A program made the position numbers and the translations under genes. A DNA stretch of 64,000 nucleotides from Vulgatibacter sp035565615 (GTDB lineage: Bacteria; Myxococcota; Myxococcia; Myxococcales; Vulgatibacteraceae). Positions 1 through 8,504 of the stretch are shown here, piece by piece. The stretch spans positions 1 through 64,000 of the forward strand of contig DATMSB010000047.1 in NCBI GenBank assembly GCA_035565615.1, in the 5' to 3' direction. Numbering within the stretch: the stretch's first letter is position 1; each line of letters starts with the position of its first letter. The notes under the pieces were generated by a model. The model saw only the letters and a list, made by a program, of their open reading frames with translations, was not told the DNA's origin and did not search any database.

Positions 1-61
1 GCTGCGCCACGAGGCGCTCCAGCTCTGCGATGCGCTGGTCTCTAGGATCGGCGGGCTGCAC
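1..61 (-). CDS. Probable N-terminus of an IS66-type transposase (partial)
   Basis: Read on the minus strand, a GTG codon at 61-59 opens a frame that runs off the left edge. It encodes about 20 residues, V-Q-P-A-D-P-R-D-Q-R-I-A-E-L-E-R-L-V-A-Q, and an in-frame TGA lies a few codons upstream of the GTG. A short acidic/polar start leading into a heptad-like coiled coil (RIAELERLVAQ) is typical of IS66-family TnpC proteins, but also of other coiled-coil proteins. The family call is recall from a very short piece. If correct, an insertion sequence lies to the left and its end falls between this start and the plus-strand remnant that follows. Confidence 0.35.
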   Translation of the reverse strand, partial: MQPADPRDQRIAELERLVAQ

Positions 62-118
62 ACCCAGGTTAGATCAAGATCCGATCCGCTTGTCGATCCC
101 CACCCGAGCGACCTTCCT

Positions 119-568
119 GTGGAGGGCCGTGAACGCTTACCCACTTCCTTCACGTCACCCACAGGGAGCGTCTCGGAGCCATCAGTGGGAGGTGCAACGG
201 TTGCATATGTGGTCCAGCAAGGTTCTGGCGTCTCTGAGATTGCGTTTCGTTCGACCGCGAACCCAAGCTCCGAGACATCTATCACGAGCCCTTGCGCCCA
301 AAACTCGGGGCCACGGGTCAACCAACTCGGCAACCTCGTCTTCTTTCGGGGGGAGGATTGCGCCTACCCCGATTCCGATGGCCTGTATGCAGCCTTTATC
401 GATTCTGCCGGAACGCCGGCGACCTACTACGTCGACAAGCTCGCTTCCGGGCACCCCACAATCAGGAATTCGGGACGCCATAGCTACTCGGCGGGGACAG
501 ACAGGTTCACCTATATTGATCCCATGGGCGAAATGATCGCCATGAGGGTGAATTTTGGGGGAATTTAA
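119..568 (+). pseudogene. C-terminal remnant of an unrecognised protein
   Basis: The frame is open from the left edge through 568; 119 is the first GTG. The residues are beta-rich with short hydrophobic strands (VAYVVQQ, LVFFRG, YYVDKL, RFTYID), which recalls one or two blades of a beta-propeller or a bacterial Ig-like repeat. There is no signal peptide, no good ribosome site before 119, and the opening 60 bases are better explained by a minus-strand coiled-coil frame. I therefore read it as the 3' end of a gene cut by an insertion. It could instead be the intact end of a longer gene starting outside the window. No function assigned. Confidence 0.35.
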
Positions 569-637
569 AGCTCTTGTTGTGTGAGGTCGCCCTGAGCCTG
601 CTATTCTGGGCTCAGGGCAATCTCCTGGGAGGATCAG

Positions 638-2986
638 ATGGGACGTGCACCAGGTCCATCCCTAAATTCGCATCCCATCGCTGCGCAGAGACGCGCCGGG
701 CGATCCGCCGTTGGGCTCGTCCTCCTCCTTGCTAGCGCCGCGTGCGCGGAGCGCGCGGAGGTAGTCCCTCCTCCGCGGCTCCAACTTGATCCCAGCGAAG
801 TTCGGCTAGAGGTTGGCGAGGAAGCCACGCTTCAGGCCGCGTTGTTCAACGAGTCCGGTCGCTCTCTCGGTGCGGTTTCGGCCGAGTGGTCCTCCCGCGA
901 TCCATCCGTCGCTCAGGTCTCCGCAGAGGGAATCGTCAGGGGGCACGCGGTCGGCGAGACCGTCGTCGTGGCATCGAGCGCCGAGGCCCGAGGCACCGCA
1001 TCTGTCGTGGTCGAGCCGGCAAAGGTCGCCGCGGTCCAGATCGCGCCGGAGGACCTGCGCATTTTTCCGGGGGAGACCGCCGCGCTGGCGGCGACGCCCC
1101 TTTCAGCCCGAGGTCAGCCAATCGAAGGGCTCGAGCCGCCAATCTGGACCTCTGATGACCCAGAGATCGTCTCGGTCTCCACCTCCGGAATTCTGACCGC
1201 GCGGTCTCCCGGAGCGGCAACCGTCTCGGCACGAATCGAGGGCGTGACCGGCTCCGTCTCGGTGGTCGTGATCCCTCATGTCTCAGTGATTCGCGTGGAG
1301 CCAAGTGAGTTGTCGCTCGTCGAAGGCACACGCGCGACCTTGCAGGCGGTGCTGATTGGCTCCAACGGCGAGGTGATCGAGGATCGGGCCGTTGAATGGT
1401 CGGCTTTCGATGCTTCGGTCGCCACGATCGACGCTGAGGGTGAAGTGACTGCGCTCGTCCCAGGAAAGACGGCCCTCTACGCTGAAGCAGAGGGCGTGGT
1501 GGGCCTCGCGACCGCAACCGTGCTAGCGCGTTTGACCTCACTCAGGGTCGAACCCCAGTCTGCTGTGTTACAGATTGGGACCAACTTGGGGCTGCGGGCC
1601 ATCGTCACAAACTCCCTCGGGAGCGAGCGCAGCGGCGTTGGGTGCCGGTGGCGAGCTGCGCCGGCCGATCGCCTTTGGGTCGGCCCCACCGGCGGAGTTG
1701 GGGCGCTCGCGGAGGGAGAAGGAACAATCTCGGTCGAGTGCGAAGGTCTCGAGGCGGCTGGGACGGTCCAGGTCGTACCACGCGAAGCGCTCCAACTGGT
1801 CGGGCCGGATCGAGTGGCGGTGGACGAAGAGGTCCAACTCGAGGTGCGAAAGTCCGGGGCCGTGGTTTCGGGAACCGTAGCGTGGGACTCGGGGGATCCA
1901 CTCCTCGTCACGTTGGACGGAGATGGCAAGGCGGCTGGCGTACGCCCTGGGAAGCCCCATGTCTTCGCCATGGCTGAGGGCCGGGCGGTGAGCCGCGAGC
2001 TCCTGACCGTCATGCGTTTCGATCGGCTCTATGCAGCGCCCAATTTTACCTGCGGTCGAACAGCGGCTGGACGGACTTTCCATTGTTGGGGTGGTGCTCC
2101 GATCGGGCGGTGGGGCGAGGTCTTCGTCGAACCCACGCCGATCCCATTCCCATTCGTTGAGCCGAGGATGCCTTCGGGGGGGATCCGCCCCGAGAAGCTC
2201 TTCGTCGGGGGTTGGGGACGAGCAGTTGCGATGGAGAGCGACGGGGGCACTTTTGGGTATGTAATGGATCCCTGGGACCTGACCGGAGATCCCTTGGGAA
2301 TCGACTCCCTCGGCCTCGGGCTCGTAGAGCTGGCGTTTGGGTATAGCGGTGAAGTCTGTGGCCTTGACGCGCAAGGTCGCGCTTGGTGCAACGGAAATTG
2401 GGGGTGGTTGGCGACCGACCTGAGCTTCAAGCAGATCGTGATCAATCGCGAGCAGGCGTGTGGCCTGACTTCGGCTGGCGAGGTCCAGTGCTGGAGGGCC
2501 CGTAACGAGCCGGGTAACGTCGCCCCTGCTGTGCCCATGCCGCTGGAAGGTGGTCTCCGCTTCAGGGCGGTGACCTCGGGACTGAACCACTTCTGCGGGA
2601 TCGACATCGAGGGAGTGGCTTGGTGTTGGGGGACGAGCGACGAGGGTGCGTTGGGCGCGGGAGGCGTCTCCACGAGCGCGACTCCGTTGCAGGTCTCGGG
2701 CGGACTCGAGTTCAACGACATTTTCGCGAGCGTCGAGCACACCTGCGGTGTGACGTCTGAAGGGGAGGTCTACTGTTGGGGGTTGGGGCAGACGACACCT
2801 GTCGCTGTCGGGCTCGCCGGGACGTACACACAGGTGGTCGCTGGCGCTCGTCACGCGTGCGCCCTCCGCTCCGATCGCACGACCGTCTGCTGGGGAGACA
2901 ACTCGCTTTACCAGGTAGGCGACGAGCGGGAGAAGACCGAGGGTCTTTCGCCACGTCCCATCTACCCGGAGAACCTCGAGCGATGA
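638..2986 (+). CDS. Lipoprotein with Ig-like (Big2) and RCC1 repeats, copy 1
   Basis: The 782-residue protein begins with a basic N-region, a hydrophobic stretch (VGLVLLLASAAC) and a lipobox Cys near residue 37, so it is probably exported and lipidated. About four bacterial Ig-like Big2 units follow (residues ~45-380), each with an L-x-V/L-x-x-G-E/T start and a V-T/S-V-V end. A weaker fifth unit leads into RCC1-type repeats from ~residue 460. Each RCC1 blade carries the pair C-G/A-L...G-x-x-x-C-W-G (for example HTCGVTSEGEVYCWG). A GGGAGG ribosome site sits just before ATG 638. The stop overlaps the start of the paralogue at 2983 as ATGA, so the two are probably translated together. Big2/RCC1 proteins are surface or binding proteins; the ligand is unknown. 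Confidence 0.85.
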   Translation: MGRAPGPSLNSHPIAAQRRAGRSAVGLVLLLASAACAERAEVVPPPRLQLDPSEVRLEVGEEATLQAALFNESGRSLGAVSAEWSSRDPSVAQVSAEGIVRGHAVGETVVVASSAEARGTASVVVEPAKVAAVQIAPEDLRIFPGETAALAATPLSARGQPIEGLEPPIWTSDDPEIVSVSTSGILTARSPGAATVSARIEGVTGSVSVVVIPHVSVIRVEPSELSLVEGTRATLQAVLIGSNGEVIEDRAVEWSAFDASVATIDAEGEVTALVPGKTALYAEAEGVVGLATATVLARLTSLRVEPQSAVLQIGTNLGLRAIVTNSLGSERSGVGCRWRAAPADRLWVGPTGGVGALAEGEGTISVECEGLEAAGTVQVVPREALQLVGPDRVAVDEEVQLEVRKSGAVVSGTVAWDSGDPLLVTLDGDGKAAGVRPGKPHVFAMAEGRAVSRELLTVMRFDRLYAAPNFTCGRTAAGRTFHCWGGAPIGRWGEVFVEPTPIPFPFVEPRMPSGGIRPEKLFVGGWGRAVAMESDGGTFGYVMDPWDLTGDPLGIDSLGLGLVELAFGYSGEVCGLDAQGRAWCNGNWGWLATDLSFKQIVINREQACGLTSAGEVQCWRARNEPGNVAPAVPMPLEGGLRFRAVTSGLNHFCGIDIEGVAWCWGTSDEGALGAGGVSTSATPLQVSGGLEFNDIFASVEHTCGVTSEGEVYCWGLGQTTPVAVGLAGTYTQVVAGARHACALRSDRTTVCWGDNSLYQVGDEREKTEGLSPRPIYPENLER

Positions 2987-5256
2987 CGAATGAGCCGGTC
3001 GACAGAGGCCCAGCGTTCTTCAACGCCTGGTTCGCGAGTCAACGGCGTCGACGTGTCGCAAGGCACAGGCTTGCCCTCTTGGCCCTACTGCTACTCGGGG
3101 TGGTGGCATGCAGCGGGGGCGAGCCGCCGTTGGTCGCGGTGCCGCAAGTAGAGCGGATCGAGATCGACCCTGCCTCCCTCGAGTTGGAGGTGGGCGAACG
3201 CGCGCAGCTTCGAGTGGTGCCGATCAGCACGGATGGGGCGCGTATGACGTGGGTCGAGTGTGGCTTCAAGGCACGGGATCCAATGATCGCGACGGTGGAT
3301 CGAGAAGGAGATGTCGCAGGCGTCTTCCCTGGGGAGACGTCGATCGGCGTCTCGTGCGCGGGGGAGAATGCGGCTGTGGTAGTCCGAGTGATGTATCCGG
3401 CCCACCTGGTCACGATCGATCCCGACGCGGCTGCGCCGCTGGAAGGGGATGAGGTCGACCTCGTTGCGACGGCGTTCGATGAGTTCGGTGGCGAGTTGCC
3501 CGAGCGCCGGTTCGAATGGACCTCGACGCGGCCGGAGGTTGCCGAGGTCGGGCCCGACGGAAGAGTCCGCGCGGTCCGCGCTGGCAGCGCGACAATCGTG
3601 GCGGCCACCGGCAGCGTGGAGGGGACTGCGACGGTCACGGTGCGCGCGGCTGCTGGGCGTGTGGAGGTCGAGCCGAGCGAGCTGTACCTCCGAATCGGAC
3701 GTACCGAGACTCTCCGCGCGACCGTATACGATGCCCGGGGGCGCAAGCTCGAGGATCGGGAGCTTCGGTGGTCTTCGAGCGACCCGGAGCGCGTCAGCGT
3801 CGACGACACGGGGAAGCTCTCGGGCCTCGCCCTCGGCGTCGCCGAGGTCGTGGCAGAAGTAGAGGGTGTCGAAGGACGCGCCGAGGTGACGGTGCGTGAT
3901 GTGCCTGCTACCAGGATCGAGATCCTGCCGCCGTCGCCACGCCTCTTCACCGGGGAGACGCTCCAGCTCGAGGCGGTTCTCTACGATCGAGACGGCGCAA
4001 TCCTGCGTGACAGGGAGGTGAGCTGGGAGCTCACCGAGCCGACGCGGATCGCCTCGCTCGAGGCGACCGGGGTCGTCGCCGCGAGGCGGCCGGGCCGCAT
4101 CAGGATCCGCGCGATTACCGACGCCGCGACCGCTACCGCCGAACTGACGGTCCTGCTGCGGCTCGCGTCCGTCTCTGCGGGAGACGGGCACACCTGCGGG
4201 CTCAGCCCGATCGGCGAGGCTTGGTGTTGGGGAACGAACGAGCACGGGCAGCTCGGTCAGGACGCGGACGGCCCCAACAAGACTTCGCATCTGGCGCTGC
4301 CCGTGGCGACCGAACTCCTATTCGAGACGATCGCCGCGGGGGGCGGCCACACGTGCGCGCTCACTCACGCGGGAGAGGCGTGGTGCTGGGGGCGCAACGA
4401 TCGAGGTCAGCTCGGAGACAACTCGTTCACTTCCAATGCGAGGCCGGTCCGCGTCGAGTCCGACCTCACCTTCCGCTCGATCTGGGCGGGAAGGGACCTC
4501 TCCTGTGGAGCGAAGAGCGATGGGGAGCTGTGGTGCTGGGGTCGTGGGACCGAGTGGCAGCTCGGCAACGATTGGCCGCACGACTCGCCGCTGCCCACCC
4601 AGAGCGCGATCGGATACCGCTTCGACGAGGTCTCCCTGGGGGATCTCCACGCCTGCGGCGTCGAGGGCGGTGGGGAGCTCTCATGCTGGGGGTACAACGA
4701 CCCCTGGGGCTTGGGCTCGGAGTGGATCACGAAGTGGCCCACGCCCGTGGAGGTGGACGGCGGGGGGCTCTACAGGCACGTCGCCGCAGGCATGAACCAT
4801 ACGTGCGCGCTGGATCTGGATGGCGCGGCGTGGTGTTGGGGCGACCAGAGCCATGGGAGCCTTGGGGACGGCTATGTGCCGCCACCGATCCCCGGACTCG
4901 GGTGGATTTTCGTGAACCATCCGACTCCGGTGCTCGGTGGACTCCGCTTCGTCGAACTCCGGTCGGGAGGCGCCGAGACCTGCGGCCTGGACGGCGAAGG
5001 CGCGGTCTGGTGCTGGGGGTTCAATGTCGCGGGGTTACACGAGCCCTGGAACGTGCCGACCCGGATCGAGACGGAGGTGCGGTTTTCGAATCTGTCGAAA
5101 GGGCTGACACACACCTGCGGCGTCACCGCGGCGCTGGAAGTGTACTGCTGGGGCGTGAACACGTCGGGTGAGATCGGTCAGCCGCTCGGCCACGACGGCG
5201 GTTGGGTCCCCCAGCCGACCCTCCTCTTCCCGGAGGACGATGTCCGGAGCGAGTGA
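2983..5256 (+). CDS. Lipoprotein with Ig-like (Big2) and RCC1 repeats, copy 2
   Basis: The start ATG at 2983 overlaps the stop of the previous gene (ATGA). A longer frame reaches back to 2776 but would lie inside that gene. The protein is 757 residues: an arginine-rich N-region, a Leu-rich membrane segment (LALLALLLLGVVAC) with lipobox Cys near residue 46, about four Big2 units to ~residue 395, then at least seven RCC1-like blades. Each blade has the Cys pair C-x-L...G-x-x-W-C-W-G, for example HTCALTHAGEAWCWG. The paired cysteines probably form disulfides outside the cytoplasm. The architecture is the same as copy 1, so this is a tandem duplication. Function unknown; a cell-surface scaffold or adhesin is a reasonable guess. 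Confidence 0.87.
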   Translation: MTNEPVDRGPAFFNAWFASQRRRRVARHRLALLALLLLGVVACSGGEPPLVAVPQVERIEIDPASLELEVGERAQLRVVPISTDGARMTWVECGFKARDPMIATVDREGDVAGVFPGETSIGVSCAGENAAVVVRVMYPAHLVTIDPDAAAPLEGDEVDLVATAFDEFGGELPERRFEWTSTRPEVAEVGPDGRVRAVRAGSATIVAATGSVEGTATVTVRAAAGRVEVEPSELYLRIGRTETLRATVYDARGRKLEDRELRWSSSDPERVSVDDTGKLSGLALGVAEVVAEVEGVEGRAEVTVRDVPATRIEILPPSPRLFTGETLQLEAVLYDRDGAILRDREVSWELTEPTRIASLEATGVVAARRPGRIRIRAITDAATATAELTVLLRLASVSAGDGHTCGLSPIGEAWCWGTNEHGQLGQDADGPNKTSHLALPVATELLFETIAAGGGHTCALTHAGEAWCWGRNDRGQLGDNSFTSNARPVRVESDLTFRSIWAGRDLSCGAKSDGELWCWGRGTEWQLGNDWPHDSPLPTQSAIGYRFDEVSLGDLHACGVEGGGELSCWGYNDPWGLGSEWITKWPTPVEVDGGGLYRHVAAGMNHTCALDLDGAAWCWGDQSHGSLGDGYVPPPIPGLGWIFVNHPTPVLGGLRFVELRSGGAETCGLDGEGAVWCWGFNVAGLHEPWNVPTRIETEVRFSNLSKGLTHTCGVTAALEVYCWGVNTSGEIGQPLGHDGGWVPQPTLLFPEDDVRSE

Positions 5257-5316
5257 AGGAACGCGCCTCATCCTGAGAGAACGCGAAAACTCACATCGAC
5301 CCGCCGCTAAGGTGGA

Positions 5317-6480
5317 CTAGAGAGAGTCAAGGCGTGCGAGGGCGTTCGCTAGGGCGGCACGCAGCTCGGCGCGCGCGGACTCCTCGAGCTCGAGCCGGCG
5401 GGCGAGGAGCTCGCCTCGATCCTTCTGGTCGGCGAGCTCTGCCTCCAGGGAGGAGAGCCGCTCCTGCAGCGCGATCGCCTCTCCCTTGCTCATGGCCAGG
5501 TCGGTGTGGGCGACGCCGAGCTGGGCGCGGAGCTCGTCGGCGCCCTTGCGGCTCGCCTCCAGCTCGGCGGCGAGGGTGGCGAGCCTGGTCTCGAGCTCGG
5601 CCAGGCGGCCCGCGCCGAATCCGATGCCTGGGGAGGGCGTGGCGTCGGGCCAAGGGTTGTCGGTGACGGGCCCCGCGGACAGGGCGGCGGCGAGGGCGGC
5701 GTCCGGTCCGGCCGAGGCGAACTCCAGCTCGTCCACCAGATCGGCGGCGAGGATGTCGAAGTCGTCCTCCACGTCGATCGAGGAACCGTCGTCCGAGACG
5801 CCAGCAGTCTCCTCGGCATTCGGATCGGCGTCGAGCGTGATCCCGGCTTCATCCGCCGGATCGGCGTCGGGGTCGACGCCGTCTTCACTCGAAGCCGCTG
5901 CGTCGAAAACGCTCTCGTCGTCGTCCAGGCCGTCGCCAGTCTCGAGCGTGCGATCGTCGTTCGAATCGGGATCGACGTCGAGGATCTCGCCGTCGCCCAT
6001 CGCAGCCGGACGGACGGCGCCGTTCACCGTCGGCGCGTCGTCGTCCAGGCCCGCCAGGAGCTCTCCCACCAGATCGACGGTCCCGTCCCCGTCGGCGGGG
6101 GCGGGGGGCCTGGGGAGGTAGGGCTCCAGCCGATCGAGCAGATCCCGGGGGCCGAACGGCTTGAGGAGGTAGTCGTCCGCGCGGGTCTTCAGCTTGCGGT
6201 GCTGATCGAAGGTCTGCTCGGTGGCCAGGGAGGAGGTGAGCAGGAGCGGGATCGTCTTGAGCGACTCGTCGCGCTTGAACTTGTTGCACCAAGTGAAGCC
6301 GCCGGTGAGGCGATCCCCGAGCTCGACCGCGAGCACCACGGCGGCAGGGCGCTTCTCGTGGGCGAGCTCGACGCCGCGCTTGCCGTCGGCGGTGGTCTCC
6401 ACCTCGACGCCGCGCGCCTCCAGGGCCTGTCGCAAGGTGGAGGCGAAGGCCAGATCGCTCTCGATGATCAGGACTCTCAT
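5317..6480 (-). CDS. FrzS-like pseudo-receiver/coiled-coil protein
   Basis: I choose ATG 6480 (M-R-V-L-I-I-E-S-D), which starts the receiver fold; the frame itself extends to 6570. The protein is 387 residues. Residues 1-120 form a CheY-like receiver whose third strand reads V-V-L-A-V-E-L, so the phospho-acceptor Asp is missing, while the beta5 K-P pair (LLKPFG) is kept. This closely resembles the pseudo-receiver of Myxococcus FrzS, a polar motility protein that also lacks the phosphorylation site. Then comes a long Asp/Glu-rich low-complexity linker (~130-275) and a C-terminal coiled coil (~315-385, LAELETRLATLAAELE). It is likely a localisation or motility scaffold that binds partners rather than a phosphorelay output. 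Confidence 0.78.
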   Translation of the reverse strand: MRVLIIESDLAFASTLRQALEARGVEVETTADGKRGVELAHEKRPAAVVLAVELGDRLTGGFTWCNKFKRDESLKTIPLLLTSSLATEQTFDQHRKLKTRADDYLLKPFGPRDLLDRLEPYLPRPPAPADGDGTVDLVGELLAGLDDDAPTVNGAVRPAAMGDGEILDVDPDSNDDRTLETGDGLDDDESVFDAAASSEDGVDPDADPADEAGITLDADPNAEETAGVSDDGSSIDVEDDFDILAADLVDELEFASAGPDAALAAALSAGPVTDNPWPDATPSPGIGFGAGRLAELETRLATLAAELEASRKGADELRAQLGVAHTDLAMSKGEAIALQERLSSLEAELADQKDRGELLARRLELEESARAELRAALANALARLDSL

Positions 6481-6649
6481 GTTCCCCGTTCCCAGGGACC
6501 CGAGGACGCTGCCGCTCCCGAGGGGTCGATGGTCGGGAGGACCGTAGACGCCCGGCACGGCACTTGTCAAAGAACCTGTGCGAGGAGCGCAGACACCGGG
6601 CGTGTCGCCGGATTCGGCTCGGACGGACGTCGGCCCGGCGAGCGCGGGA

Positions 6650-7423
6650 TCAGCGGTCCTGGACCTGGGAGACGAGCTGAATGACGTCGTTCTCGTCGAG
6701 GTCGGATACGAGGGAGTAGACGATCCCCTGCTTGCGCCACAGCGCCACGTTGTAGCCGCGCTCGTTGGCGAGGACGACGTCCTGGCCGCCGACGTGCCGT
6801 TTGTGGCCGTCGGGGAAGTGGACGTCGCCGCCGGGGAAGACGAGGAGGGTCATCCGCTTGCCGGGATTCTCGCCGCCGTAGACGAAGTAGGCGGCCTGCC
6901 GCTCGCGGACGTTGGCGAGGCGGGCGCCGACCAGCTTCGCGGAGGGCGACCGGAACTGCGGCGCGCGGACGTTGAAGTCCACCTTCCCGCGGAACCAGCC
7001 CTCCACGTCGCCGGCGGCGGGCGTCACCTCCACCGGCAGCGCGCGGGCGTGCTTGTCCACGGCGTCGAGCACCATGTCCAGGGGCTCGGCCTCGGTCCTG
7101 CCGCCCCGGACGAGGTAGCCGGTGCTGGCCACCGCCACCAGGCCCGCGGCGACGGCGGAGTAGGCGGCGAAGCGGCGCAGCGTCTCCACCGCCCGCTCCT
7201 TGGCGAGGTCCTTGCGGATCCGGGAGCGGAGCCCGTCGGGCGCCGCCGCGCGGCCGGCGGCCACCCGCTCCTGGAGGAAGGCCCGGAACGCGATCTGTGC
7301 GGCGACCTCCTCGCGGCAGGAGGGACAGTTGGCGAGGTGGAGCTTGACCTCGGCGCTCTCGCTCGACGCGAACTCCCCGTCCGCGTAGGCGGGGAGCAGG
7401 CGCTCGAGGTCACGGCAGTCCAT
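6650..7423 (-). CDS. Anti-sigma factor with N-terminal zinc finger (zf-HC2)
   Basis: The start ATG at 7423 (MDCRDLERLLP) is preceded by GAGGAA at a suitable distance; the frame could begin eight codons earlier. The protein is 257 residues. Residues ~30-45 carry H-L-A-N-C-P-S-C, the HxxxCxxC signature of zinc-binding anti-sigma domains. A membrane segment near residues 95-115 (YSAVAAGLVAVASTGYLV) separates this cytoplasmic part from a periplasmic C-terminal domain. The gene lies 33 bases after an ECF sigma gene on the same strand, the usual arrangement for a sigma and its membrane-bound inhibitor. The signal sensed by the outer domain cannot be read from the sequence. Confidence 0.85.
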   Translation of the reverse strand: MDCRDLERLLPAYADGEFASSESAEVKLHLANCPSCREEVAAQIAFRAFLQERVAAGRAAAPDGLRSRIRKDLAKERAVETLRRFAAYSAVAAGLVAVASTGYLVRGGRTEAEPLDMVLDAVDKHARALPVEVTPAAGDVEGWFRGKVDFNVRAPQFRSPSAKLVGARLANVRERQAAYFVYGGENPGKRMTLLVFPGGDVHFPDGHKRHVGGQDVVLANERGYNVALWRKQGIVYSLVSDLDENDVIQLVSQVQDR

Positions 7424-7456
7424 CGGGAGTTCCTCGCGGGGCGTCACGTCGGCTTC

Positions 7457-8125
7457 TCAGGTGGCCGCGCGCTTGCGGCGGTATTCGGCGAGGTCCGCAG
7501 GCTTCTTCGGCTCCTTGGGAGCCAGGGCCTGGTCGATGGCCTCGTCCGAGACCAGGCCGGAGCCGCGGGCGAAGTCCTTGAGCTTCTTCTGCAGGAGCTT
7601 GCGGCCGCGGTACAGCCGGCTCATCACCGTCCCCACCGGGCAGCCCACGATCTCCGCGATCTCGTTGTACGAGAAGTCCTGGAGGTCGGCGAGGATCACC
7701 ACCAGGCGGAAGTCGATGGGCAGCTCGTCGATGGAGCGGAGCACGTCGTCCGAGAGCAGGCGGTCGAAGAAGTACTGCTCCGGGTTGGCTGCGTACTCCG
7801 TGGCGCGGCGGCTGATGAAGCGCTCGTGGACCGTCTCCTTCTCGGCGCCCTCGATCACCGTCCGCTCCTTCACCTTGCGGCGGTAGCGGTTGATGAAGGT
7901 GTTGGTGAGGATCTTGAAGAGCCAGGCCTTGATGTTGGTGCCGCGCTCGAACTTGTCGAAGAAGCGGTACGCGCGGAGGAAGGTGTCCTGGACCAGGTCT
8001 TCGGCGTCGCGTTCGTTCTTGGTGAGTCGCAGCGCCGCGGAGAAGAGCGGGTCCAGGTGCTCGAGGGTCAGCTCCTCGAACTCCCGGCGGGTCGCGTTGG
8101 TGTGGCGAAAGTCGAACACCGTCAT
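7457..8125 (-). CDS. ECF-type RNA polymerase sigma factor
   Basis: A 222-residue sigma-70 family protein. Region 2 is clear (LRLTKNERDAEDLVQDTFLRAYRFF and the following W-L-F-K-I-L-T-N-T-F) and so is region 4 (IDELPIDFRLVVILADLQ, then YNEIAEIVGCPVGTVMSRL, ending R-G-R-K-L-L). Between them is a ~50-residue linker rich in Glu and Arg. I take ATG 8125 (MTVFDFRHTN) because the protein reads as a normal ECF sigma from there, with GAGG four bases upstream; ATG 8170 with an upstream AGAAGG is an alternative. The anti-sigma gene follows directly, so the pair is probably one operon under its own control. Confidence 0.88.
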   Translation of the reverse strand: MTVFDFRHTNATRREFEELTLEHLDPLFSAALRLTKNERDAEDLVQDTFLRAYRFFDKFERGTNIKAWLFKILTNTFINRYRRKVKERTVIEGAEKETVHERFISRRATEYAANPEQYFFDRLLSDDVLRSIDELPIDFRLVVILADLQDFSYNEIAEIVGCPVGTVMSRLYRGRKLLQKKLKDFARGSGLVSDEAIDQALAPKEPKKPADLAEYRRKRAAT

Positions 8126-8504
8126 TCTCCCTCGCCCGTCGAGTCGTCGTTGGACGATCGAAGGGCCCATGTTCACCCTTCTCTCATCTCAGCATAACCA
8201 CTTCGCGCGCCTCAACACCGGCTCGCCCGGCCGTATTCCGGGCGCTCGCACGAGCGGGGATTGCCGCGAGGGCGGGCGATCCGGCGCGGCAATCCGGTGG
8301 CGTGGACTGCATTCCACGGGCCATCCCGAGGATAACGGGGAGATCAGCCCCTCGCCCCCGTTTCGTCGGAGTCGGGGCCGTCGCGCCTGACGATGTTGCA
8401 ACCGCCGGCCGCCGCGGACGCGACAATCTGTCCGCGGCGGAGACGCCGCGCGGGCCGGAGCCGTGCGGAATGCCGGGAGCTCGGGCTGGCGCGCCGATGG
8501 GAGC
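8126..8504. other. 379-base gap between ald and the sigma operon
   Basis: No convincing gene. It must hold the end of the ald transcript and the promoter of the sigma/anti-sigma operon, both read leftwards. The only clear structure is the inverted repeat at 8409-8440. On the minus strand just above the sigma start there is a weak TATGCT element near 8200, without a well-spaced -35 box. Confidence 0.5.
8409..8440 (-). terminator. Hairpin after ald
   Basis: Perfect 11-bp inverted repeat (arms 8409-8419 and 8430-8440, 10-base loop). It lies about 65 bases beyond the ald stop. There is no U-run, so it is either a weak terminator or a 3'-end stabiliser. Confidence 0.45.

Noticed and set aside
8126..8504. 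ECF autoregulatory promoter before the sigma gene
   Set aside because: Only a weak TATGCT-like box near 8200 and no convincing paired element, so no site is called.
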